From assembly GCA_025267735.1 (NCBI GenBank), contig CM046295.1, forward strand, positions 6,595,270 to 6,659,269: a stretch of 64,000 bases of DNA, in the 5' to 3' direction. Below the pieces are notes generated by a model that saw nothing but the letters and a program-made list of their open reading frames with translations, ran no database searches and had not been told where the DNA came from. Numbering within the stretch: position 1 is the first letter of the stretch; every line of letters starts with the position of its first letter. This document shows positions 37,201 to 47,427 of the stretch, piece by piece. Origin of the DNA: Mactra quadrangularis (Eukaryota; Mollusca; Bivalvia; Venerida; Mactridae). The position numbers were made by a program, and so were the translations under genes.

Positions 37201-40200
37201 GATCTGTTTTGTGAATTTTACAATATCCTTGATGACACGATAAAAAGTGATGCTTTCTGATTATGAAATCAGGAAACATCACATGGTCAGTTAAAATTAA
37301 GTTCAGAAAAAGGCAATCAATAATTGGAATTTCTTAATCACCTGGCCTCCTTTCTCTTTGTAGCAGTATCCATACTTGTATGTTGGACAAATCTTTTCAA
37401 TTCCTCTTGTAGATCATTGAGCGTCTGAAGTACACTGACTTTGTTTTCATTTAAAAGTTGACTGGTTTCCGAACATAATGTTTGATAACGATTGAGACAC
37501 AGTCTGATATGTTCTAATGATGGCTTCACTGAACACATTTGGTCATGTAATCTGAAGATGAAATAAATGAATGGGAAATTGAAAACATATCAGGAAAAAC
37601 CCAACAGAGCTCCCACATAGGAAAGAAGCAAAGGTCGAAAGGTTTTGAATTTTTAAACTAAATTATAAGAAACAGACCACCAATTAACAAAGAAAACAAC
37701 AACCCAAAGGGGTATCCATTTTGGAAAGGACAATGGTAAAATACTTGCCACGGATGTTCTAACCAGGTTCTAAGGTGCAACGACTTAACACTTGTCCCAA
37801 TAGGCTCATGTAAGAACAAACAAAAACAAATCGTCTTGAAATACAAATTTAAACGAATAATTTGGACTTGGATACTCCATAAACGTACTGTACAACTTTG
37901 AATGGAACTTTGCTTGGTATAGGTGCAGCATAACATTTGATGTAATTAATGAACATTGTATCGTCTATCGGACTTTTAAAATAAAGTTTCACAAAAATAA
38001 AACTAACCTGATATTAATTTGGACTTGGGTTCTGAGAGAAGTCAATAATTCCTCACATATATTTAACAACAGTAAATATTCAAAACAAGCTTGACTTCTA
38101 CTTTGATGAGCCACGTGTAGAGGGCGCTGTTGCATCAAGTTCTCTGACATGACGTCACATCCGGCGGAAACCAATGCCTAAAATACATTATCAGATAGAA
38201 AATATTATTCATTTTAACATTAACATATAACGAAAAATATAGAGATATAAATTTATGGGTTATACATGAGGATCATTACAATTAAAAATATGCTTAAGGA
38301 GAACAATAGGATTAATTGTGCAATTGGTCATTTTGAGCAATAGTGTGTAAATGAACGTCATTTAAACCTTGTCAGTGCGGGTAGCATTGGCTCCGTATAT
38401 CATCTATTAACATTTTCTCCGATTCCGTTGTTATTTTCAGGACCTTTATTACAACTGCTGCAAGCATCCCACAAATTTGGTTTGGCAGCAGTTGGCTTGA
38501 CCGTTTTACATGAATTACGACATGCTTGTACAATGGACAAACATTCAACTACCAACAACGGTAACATGATATTAAGGAGAGAAATACTCACTTGTAAACA
38601 ATGTAAATGTCCATGTTTTGCTGCAAGATGTGCCGCAGTGTTACCTCTTGTATCTCCAGGTAGAGTACAAGTACCAACACTATCACGTGACATATAGGTT
38701 AATATTAATACAAGACATTCTGCCTGTAAGTATAATAAATATTATTATTATTATTGAAATGAGGCTAAATAGACAATCGCTTTATTAAAATCCTTGTTTT
38801 TAGGATAAACCAAATCTCATTTACCTATGAAAACAAGAAACTGAGAATTCTCTGAGCAAATATGAAAATCAACATTACTTTACCAATATGTAATTCAAAA
38901 ATTTATTACATCAATTTTAATTAAAGATAAATTACTAATGGATCAGTTTTTTTAAGATTTCGTTAGGACACTATTTATTTAAGAAAACAATGGTTCAAAG
39001 ATGGCCTAAATAATAAAGAATTTATACAAATAGTAGCCAACAAATCAATCTAAAAATGTACTTACCTGTCCATATTGAGCACTTATATTAAGTAATCGAT
39101 TAATCAATGAGGCACCAAGAGATTTACGTCTTTGGTTTCGTTCAAGAATCACTTTGAGACAGTCATATTTACCATGCTGAAAATAGAAAGAAATATACTT
39201 GAAGTCATATTACAATATAAAAAAGTATTAATTGTTAAAATTTCTTAAAAACACCTTATGAAAATTTTGAGAGATTCAGTGATAGGTGTTGTTGACATTA
39301 CACTGGACCTTCCATTTCTAAGTTTTCATAAATCGTTCACCAATGAAAGGATTAGCGTATACTTAGACAATCACAGTCGCATGTCTTTGGACACAAAATT
39401 ACTTTGTTAAACAAATAAGCCACTTGTCTAAGGGTGTAGTTAACTTACATTAGCCTCAGCGTAATGTCAATTCACCGACGGTGAGATTGTATCACAATTA
39501 ATAATAAAACCGTCTTAAAGACATAAAGCACACTGATATAATCATTCAATACAAATTCATAATTCATAGCTATCTTTTGATTTATAAAAACACCTATTGG
39601 AACCATTAAAAGTTTCTTAAAAATAGCCACCGGCTAGCTCAGTTGGTAGCACGTAAGTCTACTAATCAAGGGGTCGCTGGTTCGACTCCCGGGCGGGGCA
39701 TACTTTCTTGGAGCTTGGTCATAAAATTATTTCTATGGCCATTTTCCCGCCTATCAATCATTATTAATTATGTAAGGCAGTTGTCAGTCACTGACAAAAG
39801 AACATTGTATGTGCTTAGTATTTGGGAAACAGCTAAATCCAGAGATTTAGCCTTTCCAGGAACAGTGAGCAGGTTGAATGACCGCCTTTATATGACCTAT
39901 ACAATGTATTGCTGCGGCGTTAAACCAAACAACAACAAAACAAGTTCTTCAAACTTTTAACTAACCTTTACGGCGAGTTCCACGCCAGTTTCATTATCAG
40001 AGTTCATCTCAGAAGCCATCTCGGTGTATTTCTCCAGTATATATTTGACGACGTCAGAGTTACCTTGTAATACTGCACGATGTAATATACTGTTGCCATA
40101 GAGATCACGTGACTTGATTACTTCTGATGGTTCTAAATCTTCTATCTTTTGTATCTGAAAATAAAAACGTTTGTAATTTATATTTTATTTGTAATTTACT

Positions 40201-43200
40201 GTTAATTTTACATTTCCTATACTTAAAGAAGTCTGAAATCATATCAGGAACAGCAACAGTATAAAAACGCAGACGATCCACACAGCCAAAAAGCAGCAAA
40301 GGACCTATTTTTAGATTTTGAAACATCTGCCATAAACAAATAACTTAAGGAGTTTCCTCCTTGGAACGGACAGTGCCAAGACAATTGCCAGTGATGTTTA
40401 AACTAGGTTCTAGGGTGCACAAACCTTACACTTGCCTCTACAGGTTCAAGTAAAAACAAACGGTCTCTAAGTGTCTTAAGAGTAATTGTAAGTGTATCTA
40501 ATCGCTTGTATCATAAGCAAATTACTTATAAAAGGGAGTCTGAAACAACACAGACCTTCAATATGGCCAAAAAGCAAACAGAGTGATGTTGGTAGATTTT
40601 CAAACAAAAAGGACGCCATAAACAAGAGGGAATACATTTATATAATTTAAGAATTTTGCGATAGTTTTATGATATAAACTTACAATTTCACCAGTATCTC
40701 CGCTAAGTATAGTAGCAATTGTATCATTCATTTCAACATACTCTGACGCCATAGTGGATCCTTTATTTCTAGACTTATATTGGCTAGCGTCCATACTTCT
40801 GCCATACTGTGACGTCAAATGGGACGTAATACGTTCGTAATGTCCCGGCACTGTTTGGTCCATGTTTTTAGCTAGCGTCTCAGAGAATGACGTAATCTGA
40901 GAGTCAGAAATTGAGAACGAGTCAGTTAAAATGACGTCATCACTTCGACTAGAGTGTCTTATACGCTGCGGACCAAAACTACTTCCAGTGTCAGCGAGGT
41001 CACTCGTATTTTCTGATCCAGATTTTTCAGAGTGGTCAGAAAAGTTTACAGATTTTTTACTACTGCTGCTTAAAGCTCCGTGACCAAAGTTTCTCCATTT
41101 GTGACGCTTACTGAACACCCCTCCACCTTTCTTGGATCTCTTAGACTCTCTTGATCGACCCTCGTCTTCAGATAGTAGGCTGGTGTCGTCTGCACCCTTC
41201 CAACCAAACTTTTTCTTGAGTTTACTATACTTTGTAGAAATCTGTGGCCTTTTTCCACCCTGTAATAACCAAAATTCATTTTGTACGATAAATACAAAAA
41301 TATTTTTATATCAATATTGCTGATCAACTTTTAACTTGTTGAACAAATTCATGTGTATGCATTAGTATCCATTTATACTTACCTTTACATGCACAAAACT
41401 GAATTTCATGTCTTCTTCTTGTTTTTTATTTATCCTATGGAAGACTCTTATTCATGATAAGCATGTAAAGCCATATTAAACAACATTATACATCAAGTAA
41501 GACACAAAAAGAGCTAAAACATGAACAAAAACAATTTTCATTTGTGACCCTTGATAATATACAAAGTATTGAGTAATTGTGAACAAATGTATTCGTCGTA
41601 TGTAGTCCTTTAATATCGCAAACATTTCAATAACAATGTCTGCTTTCATTTTACATTTACCTCCATGCTTACGGTAGTAAGAAGCAAGTCACCATTGTTT
41701 TCCATATTCTATTACGTCATTTATGACATTATTTTTTATATCATCACCACAACCAATATTTTATTGGTATTTTTCGCAAATATATGATATAATATTATAG
41801 TGAAGTCATTTCTTTTCAAAGATGACGTCCTTAATTAACAATATCTTTTAAAATGACGTCATTTTGACAATGAAAATATAAAATTATATTTTTAACTACA
41901 ATGAAAATATAAAATTGTTTTTCCATCTTAATTTTCATCGAATAACACCACGTTTCACAAACTCCTTACAGTGCTTACGTCACGCCTTGCTACATATGGA
42001 TTTAATAAAGGGAAATAACCGCTGCGGGGAGTTTGTACCCTTTCATCGTAAAGCATGAAATAAATAACAATACTCACTGATACAAACTGGTCTTCTGATT
42101 TCGTGGTAACAGAGCCATTAGCTGCGGCAAAACATTCGGCTATGGAATCATCAATAGGAAACTGTTGTACAAAAGTTTCAAATTCAGCCTCGTTCTGATA
42201 CACGGCCTCGTTTTTATGAAATGTATCTCTAGTGGGTGGGGGAGGTTGTATATTACCATATCTTTCTTGTATTTGCTTTATAGTGATGAAATCTGTGGAA
42301 ATATCAACGTTAATACAAAATAAATACATACTTTGATGTACAATTGACATAACGCTTCATGAGGCCACTATAACAACGCCCCTAGACAAGTGGCTAATTT
42401 ATTTAACAAAGTTACATGTCCAAAGACATGCGCCTATATGTGTCCAAGTATCCGTCAATCCTTTCATTAAAGGATTGTTGATATTTAGAAATGGGAGGTA
42501 AGGCGTAGTTTTAATTATATTGTTCACCAAATTATGCAGAATTGTAAAATAAAGCATCTTGCTCACAGAAACATCTTATTTTGAAAGTGACTATGATACG
42601 TTCAAATAAATTAACGATATACCCATTTTTGAGCTCATGTATTAAAGAACAAGTCTATGGTCGACTTTTCGTAATTTTTATTATGGCTTCTTGTCAAATG
42701 AAAAGTGATATTTGCACATGCGCATTACGTACCAAAGATGGCTTCCGGATTTTTCTCTATAAACTCCATATCCATTTCAGAACCGGGTACCAACACGTCG
42801 TCCATCTTTATTTTACGTCTTGGCCTAGGTGGCGCTGTGATTCTATATATATCTGGTATACTGAAATAGAAAAACATCAACAGATTTACGCCATTTTCCA
42901 GCACTTTATAAGGTAATGAGCAAGACCAACTCACTTAACCACCATTGCTGGACTCTCAATTCCCATTTCTCGCTTTCCCATCAACGATTTTGCAGTAACT
43001 AAAGTGGTCTTTACAGAGGAGCCATTCGGAACTACCTCGGCGATCTTCTAATCTCGGATATCATAAGATGAAAAGTAGATCTAAAATTGATTCCGCAGAA
43101 AACATGAATTTGGTGGAATTTAGCTTCTGCGGTAATAAACTCCGAACTACACAAAATACGACGTGTATGGTATTGTACTTATGAAATGATGTGATAAAGG

Positions 43201-45117
43201 TATATTTTCGTAGATGATCGCTGTTCCGAATGCAGAGGAACATTATTGTATTGAACTGAATGGTACTTTACGCACAAATTTACTGATTTTTCAGTCAAGC
43301 GGGAAGATTCAGTCTTTTCAGTATCTCTGAACCCAAGTTTTTAACAAAGTACGATGTATAGGTCATAGGTATCTTAAAGGTACTAATTCACAGATTTCAA
43401 CTTAAATATAAACTTTTTCTAAAACTATCAAAATTGTATGAATCTATTTTTGGAAGCAGGAAAGTAGTGATCTGATAATGACAATATAGTGCAAATTGAC
43501 ATACAACTATAAATGGTGTTTCATGTAGTAAAATTCTACCCGTATGTCACGGTATAGACACTTTCAGAGCATTTTTGTGACTTTTATTGTATATTTCTTA
43601 CAACATATAGGTCAGTTTGTCTTAAAATAATAAGAATTTCTTTTGACACAATTACAGGTACTGAACGGTATTTTGAAATTTCAAATCTGTGAACTAGTAC
43701 CTTTAAAATGCTTTTTATTTAACATAATATGTTAAAAATATTATACATCTATGCTTGGATATACTACAAACTTGTCAACTGACTGGGTCGTGTGTTTCAA
43801 AAAAATATAGTCTGACAAAATAAAAAGTACAACATGAGTCATGAGTACTTGACTTAACAATTATTTACTGATATATCATGATATAACTTCAACCTTTTTT
43901 TAAATCATGATTATAACGTTTAGTAAACCGTATACACATGTACATTATACACAACATGTAGTTACATGTACAAGAAATGAATGTTTAAATTGGATGCATT
44001 TGAATGAACGGTTGAAATAATAAGGGACGACAACGTATTTTCACACAATAAATCTAAAATCATTAAATGCAATTTAACCCTTCGTAGCTAGACTAGTTTA
44101 ACATTATTTATTTGCGAGTTTGAGGACTATCAAGTAATTTATTAAATGCGTTTCGTGTTGCCCAATCAGAGATTGTTTTTGCAAGTACATGACTTTGTAT
44201 TTTGAAAGTTACAGCGGTACTGGTTAAGAACTTAACAAAAAACCCCGTCTAAATGAAAAAATAAATAATTAACCATCAAACACAGGAGCTTGACGTACTG
44301 TATCTTACGTTTAAAAAATCTCTCTTTTTATTTTTTGCAAACTAGTAGGCCTACTTGTACATAGAATGCCAAGCTCCTTTGCATCAAGTATTAGAGTTTT
44401 AAGCAAAATAAATGTTTTATAAACAAAACATTACCTAGTATTTGGTTAACTTCACATTCTTAGAACAAGTATCAATTGACTAAAAAATATAGGAGTAAAT
44501 AGTAAACCATTTGTAAAGATAACAAAACTCGTTGTTAAGTTCTCCATGCATGGAATTCCAATTAATAATTTACGACAATACTTAAAGTCAATCATTGTGA
44601 AAACCATTTGTTTTATAAAACTCTAATGGTTGTTGAAAGGGATAAATGAGTACATGATTATTTATTATTAATGTTTTTCTTGATGGGTGACAGGCATTAA
44701 AGCTGAAACTGGTTTGTGTTTATAAAAGAAACAAGTTCATGGGACTAGTATTTAAACCAACTAGACTATCCTACATGATTAAATCAGTCGCAGGAGGGAG
44801 AATGAGTGTAAAAAGTTTTCATGATCAAACTCTACGAAAGTTTGCTCCGGGAATCAATCCCACGACCTGTAGATCAGTATATTTGAGAGCTACCAATTTT
44901 CAATTTCGTTGACTCGATTTAAAATTAACAATTCGGCCACACTTATTCCAAACCTTGTTGTTGGACATAACCAATATTCATTCACGCATGCGCAGTAGGC
45001 CCTATATAATTACCTGTCTTGAAATTCTACATTTTGTGGTTTAGTTTTCCTTCTACCTTGTATCATCCCTATGTCACTATCGTCCCCTACACATATATTC
45101 TTTAAAATTGTCAACAT
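31181..45117 (-). CDS. SNCAIP: Synphilin-1-like ankyrin/coiled-coil protein, complete 15-exon gene model
   Basis: Fifteen exons join with consistent phases (lengths 104, 128, 215, 576, 189, 111, 132, 170, 210, 195, 1107, 128, 170, 29 or 33, 52) to give about 1,171 residues. Residues about 342-541 are ankyrin repeats that line up with human synphilin-1: DLYGNSILHRAVLQGN with DENGNNLLHIAASQGH, then AVKHGKYDCLKVI, ISAQYGQAECL, RGNTAAHLAAKHGHLHCLQ and a final repeat with LLLLNICEELLTSL. In human the next segment is the coiled coil that binds alpha-synuclein; here residues about 530-680 are also predicted helical/coiled coil. Long Ser/Asp/Thr-rich regions lie on both sides (192 codons before the ankyrins, 368 after). 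Human synphilin-1 is a 919-residue cytosolic scaffold found in inclusions and around E3 ligases; a role here is inferred only from homology. Alpha-synuclein itself is vertebrate-restricted, so the ancestral partner must differ. Introns carry SINEs and MITEs. Confidence 0.85.
31622..31842 (+). repeat. SINE family B copy beside the synphilin exon 14
   Basis: It is very similar to the 28.6-kb copy (GGGTTCGAGCCCGGTCGCGG, GTTAGTACTGGTGATAGAAA), but its tail reads ATACGACATAACCCCCCCCC. It is antisense to the synphilin-like gene and ends about 85 bases from exon 14, inside the intron that separates the two alternative ends. Confidence 0.88.
31929..31961 (-). CDS. SNCAIP: Synphilin-like exon 14, alternative end or spliced exon
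   Basis: Read through, the exon encodes DEEDRGSLAW and stops at TAA. The stop overlaps a donor (TTG|GTAAGA in context CTTGGTAAGA). If spliced after TG at 31933, the Trp codon is completed by the first G of the next exon, 31181-31232. The same short exon can therefore end the protein or be joined to a final exon. Confidence 0.65.
   Translation of the reverse strand, partial: DEEDRGSLAW
32618..32845 (+). repeat. SINE family C copy beside synphilin exon 13
   Basis: The copy is plus-strand and 5'-truncated: TATACCCTTCTATTAAAAAT, CCAGGAAAACTAGGTTAAGT, and the tail GACACTGTGTTAAATCC. The tail ends about 40 bases from the exon 13 donor, antisense to the gene. Confidence 0.85.
32881..33050 (-). CDS. 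SNCAIP: Synphilin-like exon 13
   Basis: It encodes a Pro/basic motif (LQPVPKPRKRE), then KLFTLNDAIAAKPLSEAEFR and DRYDRIHMSG. The motif is a plausible SH3/nuclear-type signal, but this is inference. The donor ACG|GTAAGT is good. A SINE tail ends about 40 bases beyond the donor. Confidence 0.78.
33345..33400 (+). repeat. Isolated SINE tail
   Basis: Only ACACGTATTATGTCAAGCTA and CGGCGTTAAATCTAATTAGA are present, matching the shared SINE 3' end. A similar trace (GTGTTAAAACAATAAAC) is at about 36423-36440. Confidence 0.55.
33522..33649 (-). CDS. SNCAIP: Synphilin-like exon 12
   Basis: It encodes YPSNHYRERITTSTGEVIGG and FHDAPTDERVLVDVNSALKE. The acceptor is TTCTAG and the donor T|GTAAGA. Phases join exon 11 (phase 2) and exon 13 (phase 1). 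No domain was recognised. Confidence 0.78.
34105..34816. mobile_element. 712-bp MITE, copy 2, in synphilin intron 11
   Basis: It is nearly identical to the copy at 6.2 kb, differing by scattered substitutions and a few short indels, with TA flanks. It ends 74 bases from the exon 11 donor. High identity implies recent movement. Confidence 0.9.
34890..35996 (-). CDS. SNCAIP: Synphilin-like exon 11, large Ser/Thr/Asp-rich exon
   Basis: The 368 codons contain no stop. The segment is low-complexity and likely disordered, with many Ser/Thr/Asp clusters (for example VYTSTFTSITSNTSVTSDWY), one WWD motif, and a basic end (IDIKRKIHLN, REQRLKSHLRSMH). The acceptor is TTGCAG and the donor AAG|GTATGT. 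Human synphilin-1 likewise has a long Ser-rich C-terminal half. The donor lies 74 bases from a 712-bp MITE. Confidence 0.85.
36055..36232 (-). repeat. SINE family D copy in a synphilin intron
   Basis: On the minus strand it shows CTGGATTGCCAGAGTAGCG, CGTTGTTTCCTTGAGCAAGA and AAGTTGTGAGAACTTGTTTT. It sits about 60 bases upstream of the exon 11 acceptor, in the sense orientation. Confidence 0.78.
36606..36800 (-). CDS. SNCAIP: Synphilin-like exon 10, acidic helical segment
   Basis: The exon starts RQKIDELRAEVECLED and continues with an acidic Leu-rich stretch (LLVPLDEIIG, IKLDEIETLSKEE). Start and end are both split Arg/Ser codons, and the phases agree with exons 9 and 11. Confidence 0.78.
37342..37551 (-). 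CDS. SNCAIP: Synphilin-like exon 9, helical/coiled-coil segment
   Basis: The exon follows the ankyrin block and encodes a heptad-like helical run (SLEHIRLCLNRYQTLC, NENKVSVLQTLNDLQEELKR). In human the equivalent region is the alpha-synuclein-binding coiled coil (about residues 510-557). Sequence similarity here is weak, so synuclein binding should not be assumed. Confidence 0.78.
38008..38177 (-). CDS. SNCAIP: Synphilin-like exon 8, last ankyrin repeat and start of coiled coil
   Basis: It encodes ALVSAGCDVMSENLMQQRPL, then HVAHQSRSQACFEYLLLLNI and CEELLTSLRTQVQI. Human synphilin-1 has LVEYGANVTMQNHAGEKP, SAERQGHTLCSRYLVVVETC and MSLASQVVKL here, so the junction of ankyrins with the coiled coil is conserved in position. 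Confidence 0.88.
38592..38723 (-). CDS. SNCAIP: Synphilin-like exon 7, third ankyrin repeat
   Basis: It starts AECLVLILTYMSRDS and ends DTRGNTAAHLAAKHGHLHCL. The human protein reads VDQDGNSAVHVASQHGYLGC at the same place. The donor is CAA|GTGAGT. This is the most canonical ankyrin repeat of the protein. Confidence 0.88.
39066..39176 (-). CDS. SNCAIP: Synphilin-like exon 6, second ankyrin repeat
   Basis: It encodes HGKYDCLKVILERNQRRKSL and ends LLNISAQYGQ. This matches the human order NGQLECVRWMVSE ... LIHYAGCYGQ. The exon is phase 0 at both ends. Confidence 0.86.
39626..39950 (+). repeat. tRNA-derived SINE, family A, near full length
   Basis: The head looks like a tRNA (GCTAGCTCAGTTGGTAGCAC as A box, GGTTCGACTCC as B box). 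A conserved body follows with GCAGTTGTCAGTCACTGAC and AAATCCAGAGATTTAGCC, and the tail is GCGTTAAACCAAACAACAAC. It is the most complete of seven copies seen here. It lies antisense in an intron of the synphilin-like gene, with its tail next to the exon 5 donor. Confidence 0.9.
39966..40154 (-). CDS. SNCAIP: Synphilin-like exon 5, first ankyrin repeat
   Basis: It encodes IQKIEDLEPSEVIKSRD, then DLYGNSILHRAVLQGNSDVV, a standard ankyrin helix-turn-helix start (xGxTxLHxAxxxGxxxVV). This aligns with human synphilin-1 DENGNNLLHIAASQGH. The donor AAG|GTTAGT sits about 15 bases from the tail of an antisense SINE. Confidence 0.88.
40684..41259 (-). CDS. SNCAIP: Synphilin-like exon 4, basic and Ser-rich linker
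   Basis: The 192 codons begin with a basic patch (KKKFGWKG, then RESKRSKKGGG and FSKRHKWRNFGHG), which could act as a membrane or nuclear localisation signal. A long Ser/Asp/Thr-rich region follows (SSSSKKSVNFSDHSEKSGS and so on). Both ends are phase 0. The final codons (VEMNDTIATILSGDTGEI) lead into the first ankyrin exon and read as an amphipathic helix. Confidence 0.82.
42078..42292 (-). CDS. SNCAIP: Synphilin-like exon 3
   Basis: It encodes 71 full codons including a QPPPPTRD proline run and an acidic, aromatic-dotted stretch (EAEFETFVQQFPIDDSIAE). The acceptor is CCACAG and the donor TCA|GTGAGT; it ends in phase 0. No known domain was recognised. Confidence 0.78.
42733..42860 (-). CDS. 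SNCAIP: Synphilin-like exon 2
   Basis: It encodes IPDIYRITAPPRPRRKIK followed by the acidic MDDVLVPGSEMDMEFIEKN. The acceptor is TTTCAG and the donor G|GTACGT. One overhanging G plus the first two bases of exon 3 make Asp. A basic-proline patch followed by an acidic stretch suggests a disordered N-terminus. MDDV could be an internal start for a shorter isoform. Confidence 0.75.
43020..43240. mobile_element. Possible short inverted-repeat element in synphilin intron 1
   Basis: CCATTCGGAAC..CGGCGATC at the left is answered by GATCGCTGTTCCGAATG at the right. The interior has a second pair (GATTCCGCAGAA / TTCTGCGGTAAT). Confidence 0.5.
43378..43702. mobile_element. piggyBac-like MITE in synphilin intron 1
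   Basis: The ends AGGTACTA.TTCACAGATTT and the complement are flanked exactly by TTAA on both sides, the piggyBac target. It is 325 bases with no open frame. Confidence 0.85.
44771..44895 (-). repeat. SINE family A fragment (head half)
   Basis: On the minus strand a B box (GGGATTGATTCCCGGAGC) is followed by TTTCGTAGAGTTTGATCATG and CCCTCCTGCGACTGATT, matching the 5' half of the family. The 3' half is absent. Confidence 0.7.
45014..45117 (-). CDS. SNCAIP: Synphilin-like exon 1 (start codon)
   Basis: The first in-frame ATG after an upstream stop gives MLTILKNICVGDDSDIG, and a second ATG follows at 45066 (MIQGRRKTKPQNVEFQD). The donor CAG|GTAATT leaves two bases that complete a Ser codon in exon 2. 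Either Met could start the protein. I chose the upstream one because the acidic run GDDSD recalls the acidic start of human synphilin-1, but this is weak. A further alternative is Met20 of exon 2 (MDDVLVPG). Confidence 0.6.
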
Positions 45118-45439
45118 TTCTATCTCACAATTCCTTTCAGGGGCATCTTACGTAGACAATGACGTCAGCATTTTATGGCGTCAGCTATTTATGACTTCAG
45201 TACTTTTAGACAAAAATCCAAGCAAGCAAATTTTACGAAGCCACAAAATGAAGAACAATTAAGTTTCTCCTTTCAACCGTTTCTAAGTAAGAAAGATTTC
45301 TCAACGTACAAGCACAACAATTCTTTCCGTGTCGTGTTGTTCACAAAAAATGAGAAAAAAGTTTTGATAATATTCAAGAAAAGATGTAAAAAATAGTAGA
45401 TAGAAAATGCTTCTGTTTACAACGAAGTTTTAGATACGT

Positions 45440-45800
45440 AGCACTAGAACCATTCATTGCTAGTTAATGTTGACCACTTTGCTCTTAATTCTGTATTGAC
45501 GAACATTTAAAATCAAAATTTCCAATTTATGTGACAATTTTATAATAGATATTTAAATGTTTCTATCAATAACAAAGACGTATGAATTCGGCACAAAAAT
45601 CCCTCATGTGTCATTAAATACACAAAAACTATAGACTACACCAACTACTATCATTAATTTGTATTAGGGGTCCTATTGCCAGTTAATGTTGATCACTTTT
45701 AGAATTCTGTATTGACGAACAATTTTAAAAAAATTAAAATTTCCAAAGTATGTGACAATTTCATAATAACTATTAAAACACTTCTCACATAGTAAAACTA
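45440..45800. repeat. Two-unit tandem duplication upstream of the synphilin-like gene
   Basis: Both units carry AGTTAATGTTGA.CACTTT, TTCTGTATTGACGAACA and ATGTGACAATTT.ATAAT, about 215 bases apart. Confidence 0.72.
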
Positions 45801-46289
45801 TTGACAAATCCGTAAAAATATCAACATTTTATTAAAATTCCAGATAAATTGTAAAAAAATCCCATAAAAAATGAAAAAGTCTTCATTAATAACAAAGAAA
45901 TATAAACACAGTATAAAACCATTCCTGTGTCATTTCACACGTTTCAATTTCAAAAATGCCAAATCTCCATTTCGTAAAAAATCTAAAGACAGAAAAATAA
46001 CAAGCACTTATAATATTGATAAAATATTTTCATTTTAAACAAATTAAAGTTATATCAAGTTAATTTTTTATACAATTAACATATTGAACAAGTTGTTATA
46101 ATATACACTTAATATGACAAAAAAATCGAGGCCAAGAAACCAAAACATTTTGAACATTTGGTTATCTGGTTTTTTATTATGTTTTCCTTTTTTTACCAAA
46201 AAATAAAAGATTTAATTTTACGCTGCCTATCAAAACACTTTTAACGACAGCCGGCTCAACATGCTTGTACACTATTACTATTATTATTT

Positions 46290-46562
46290 GGTTTAACACT
46301 GTGTCAACACAATTTAGGTCATTTTACGGCGTCCAACGCACCTAACCTAGCTTTCCTGGACGTTTGTCTATTACTAGTACTCACCTACCCTTCCACAAGG
46401 CCGGAAACTTTTCCACATATCTTAAAAATGGTAGAAAATTGACATAATTGTCAAATTTTCATGGAAGGGTATAAACTCCCCGGGTGGAAGTTGAACCCGT
46501 ACCCCCTTCGAAACACGTGATTCCAAATCCCGGCGCACTACCAACTACGCCACCGACCCAGG
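46290..46562 (-). repeat. tRNA-derived SINE, family C, near full length
   Basis: The minus strand begins with a tRNA-like head (GGTGGCGTAGTTGGTAGTGC; B box GGGTTCAACTTCC). Then come GGAAGGGTAGGTGAGTACTA, CCAGGAAAGCTAGGTTAGGT, and the tail ACACAGTGTTAAACC. At least three other copies are in the window. Confidence 0.87.
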
Positions 46563-46879
46563 TTATGCTTGTACACAGAGGTTATCTAAATTCTGGTTAG
46601 ATGAAAACTCTTGATAAACTAAATTAATTACGCTGACCTTCATCTTTTTTCTTTTTATCCAGTTGGACCCGCTTCTCCATAAGACAAGTTCTTTTACGGA
46701 GAAAAGTAAATTGGGATCAGAATGTTAAATTTAAACCTGTTTGACTGAAATGGTTTACTATCAGGACCATCAAAATGAATGCTCTTAATACCTAAAATGG
46801 TCTTAATGTAGGATACTTCTTGAATTAAGCATTTGGGACTATAAAATCTCAAGGCGTTATTTTGCAATAATCACAGAAG

Positions 46880-47100
46880 ACTTTAAAGGAGCAGACGTGG
46901 CCGAGCTGTTACGACGTTGGACTGGTAATCATTGGATATAGCCAACTCCGCGTTGGTTTAAATTCCACCCAAAACCTATCCCGTCGTTTCCTTAAGCAAC
47001 TTATCCTACAAGCTCAGTACTTAGGGACCAGAAAATGGACTTGAAAGTGATAAATCTAAGTTGTGAGAACTTGTTTCACAATCGAACTAAAATGAATAAG
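46880..47100 (+). repeat. tRNA-Ser/Leu-like SINE, family D
   Basis: The head resembles a class II tRNA (GCAGACGTGGCCGAGCTGTT, GACTGGTAATCATTGG, GGTTTAAATTCCACCC). Then come CGTCGTTTCCTTAAGCAACT and AGTTGTGAGAACTTGTTTCA. A minus-strand copy is at 36055-36232 and a shorter one at 61690-61835. Confidence 0.82.
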
Positions 47101-47427
47101 TACAAATGTATAAACTTATATTGGAAATTCACTGTAATCAAGACCATAGGCGGTTTCCGTCTATATATGTATCAGTGAAGAGACGAAGATCGCCTGTGTA
47201 CATGACGAAACAGAACGGATGAAAAACACAAGATATTTTATAGTAGGGCCTATTTTTGTTAAAAATACAATATTTAAGATAGGTTTGATATAAAGATAGT
47301 ATCGATAAATTATAGTTACTACATTCAATATATCTACTATATAGTGGTGGGGTGGACTATAATTATATGTAATTTAAAAATGATCAATTTATCTATTCTA
47401 CCATGTAGTCATACACACTGGGGGTTG

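Noticed and set aside
39626..39700. Functional tRNA gene
   Set aside because: A and B boxes are present but the acceptor stem does not close, and the sequence runs into a repeated body found in six other copies. The same reasoning applies to the heads at 28.6, 31.6, 46.5 and 46.9 kb.
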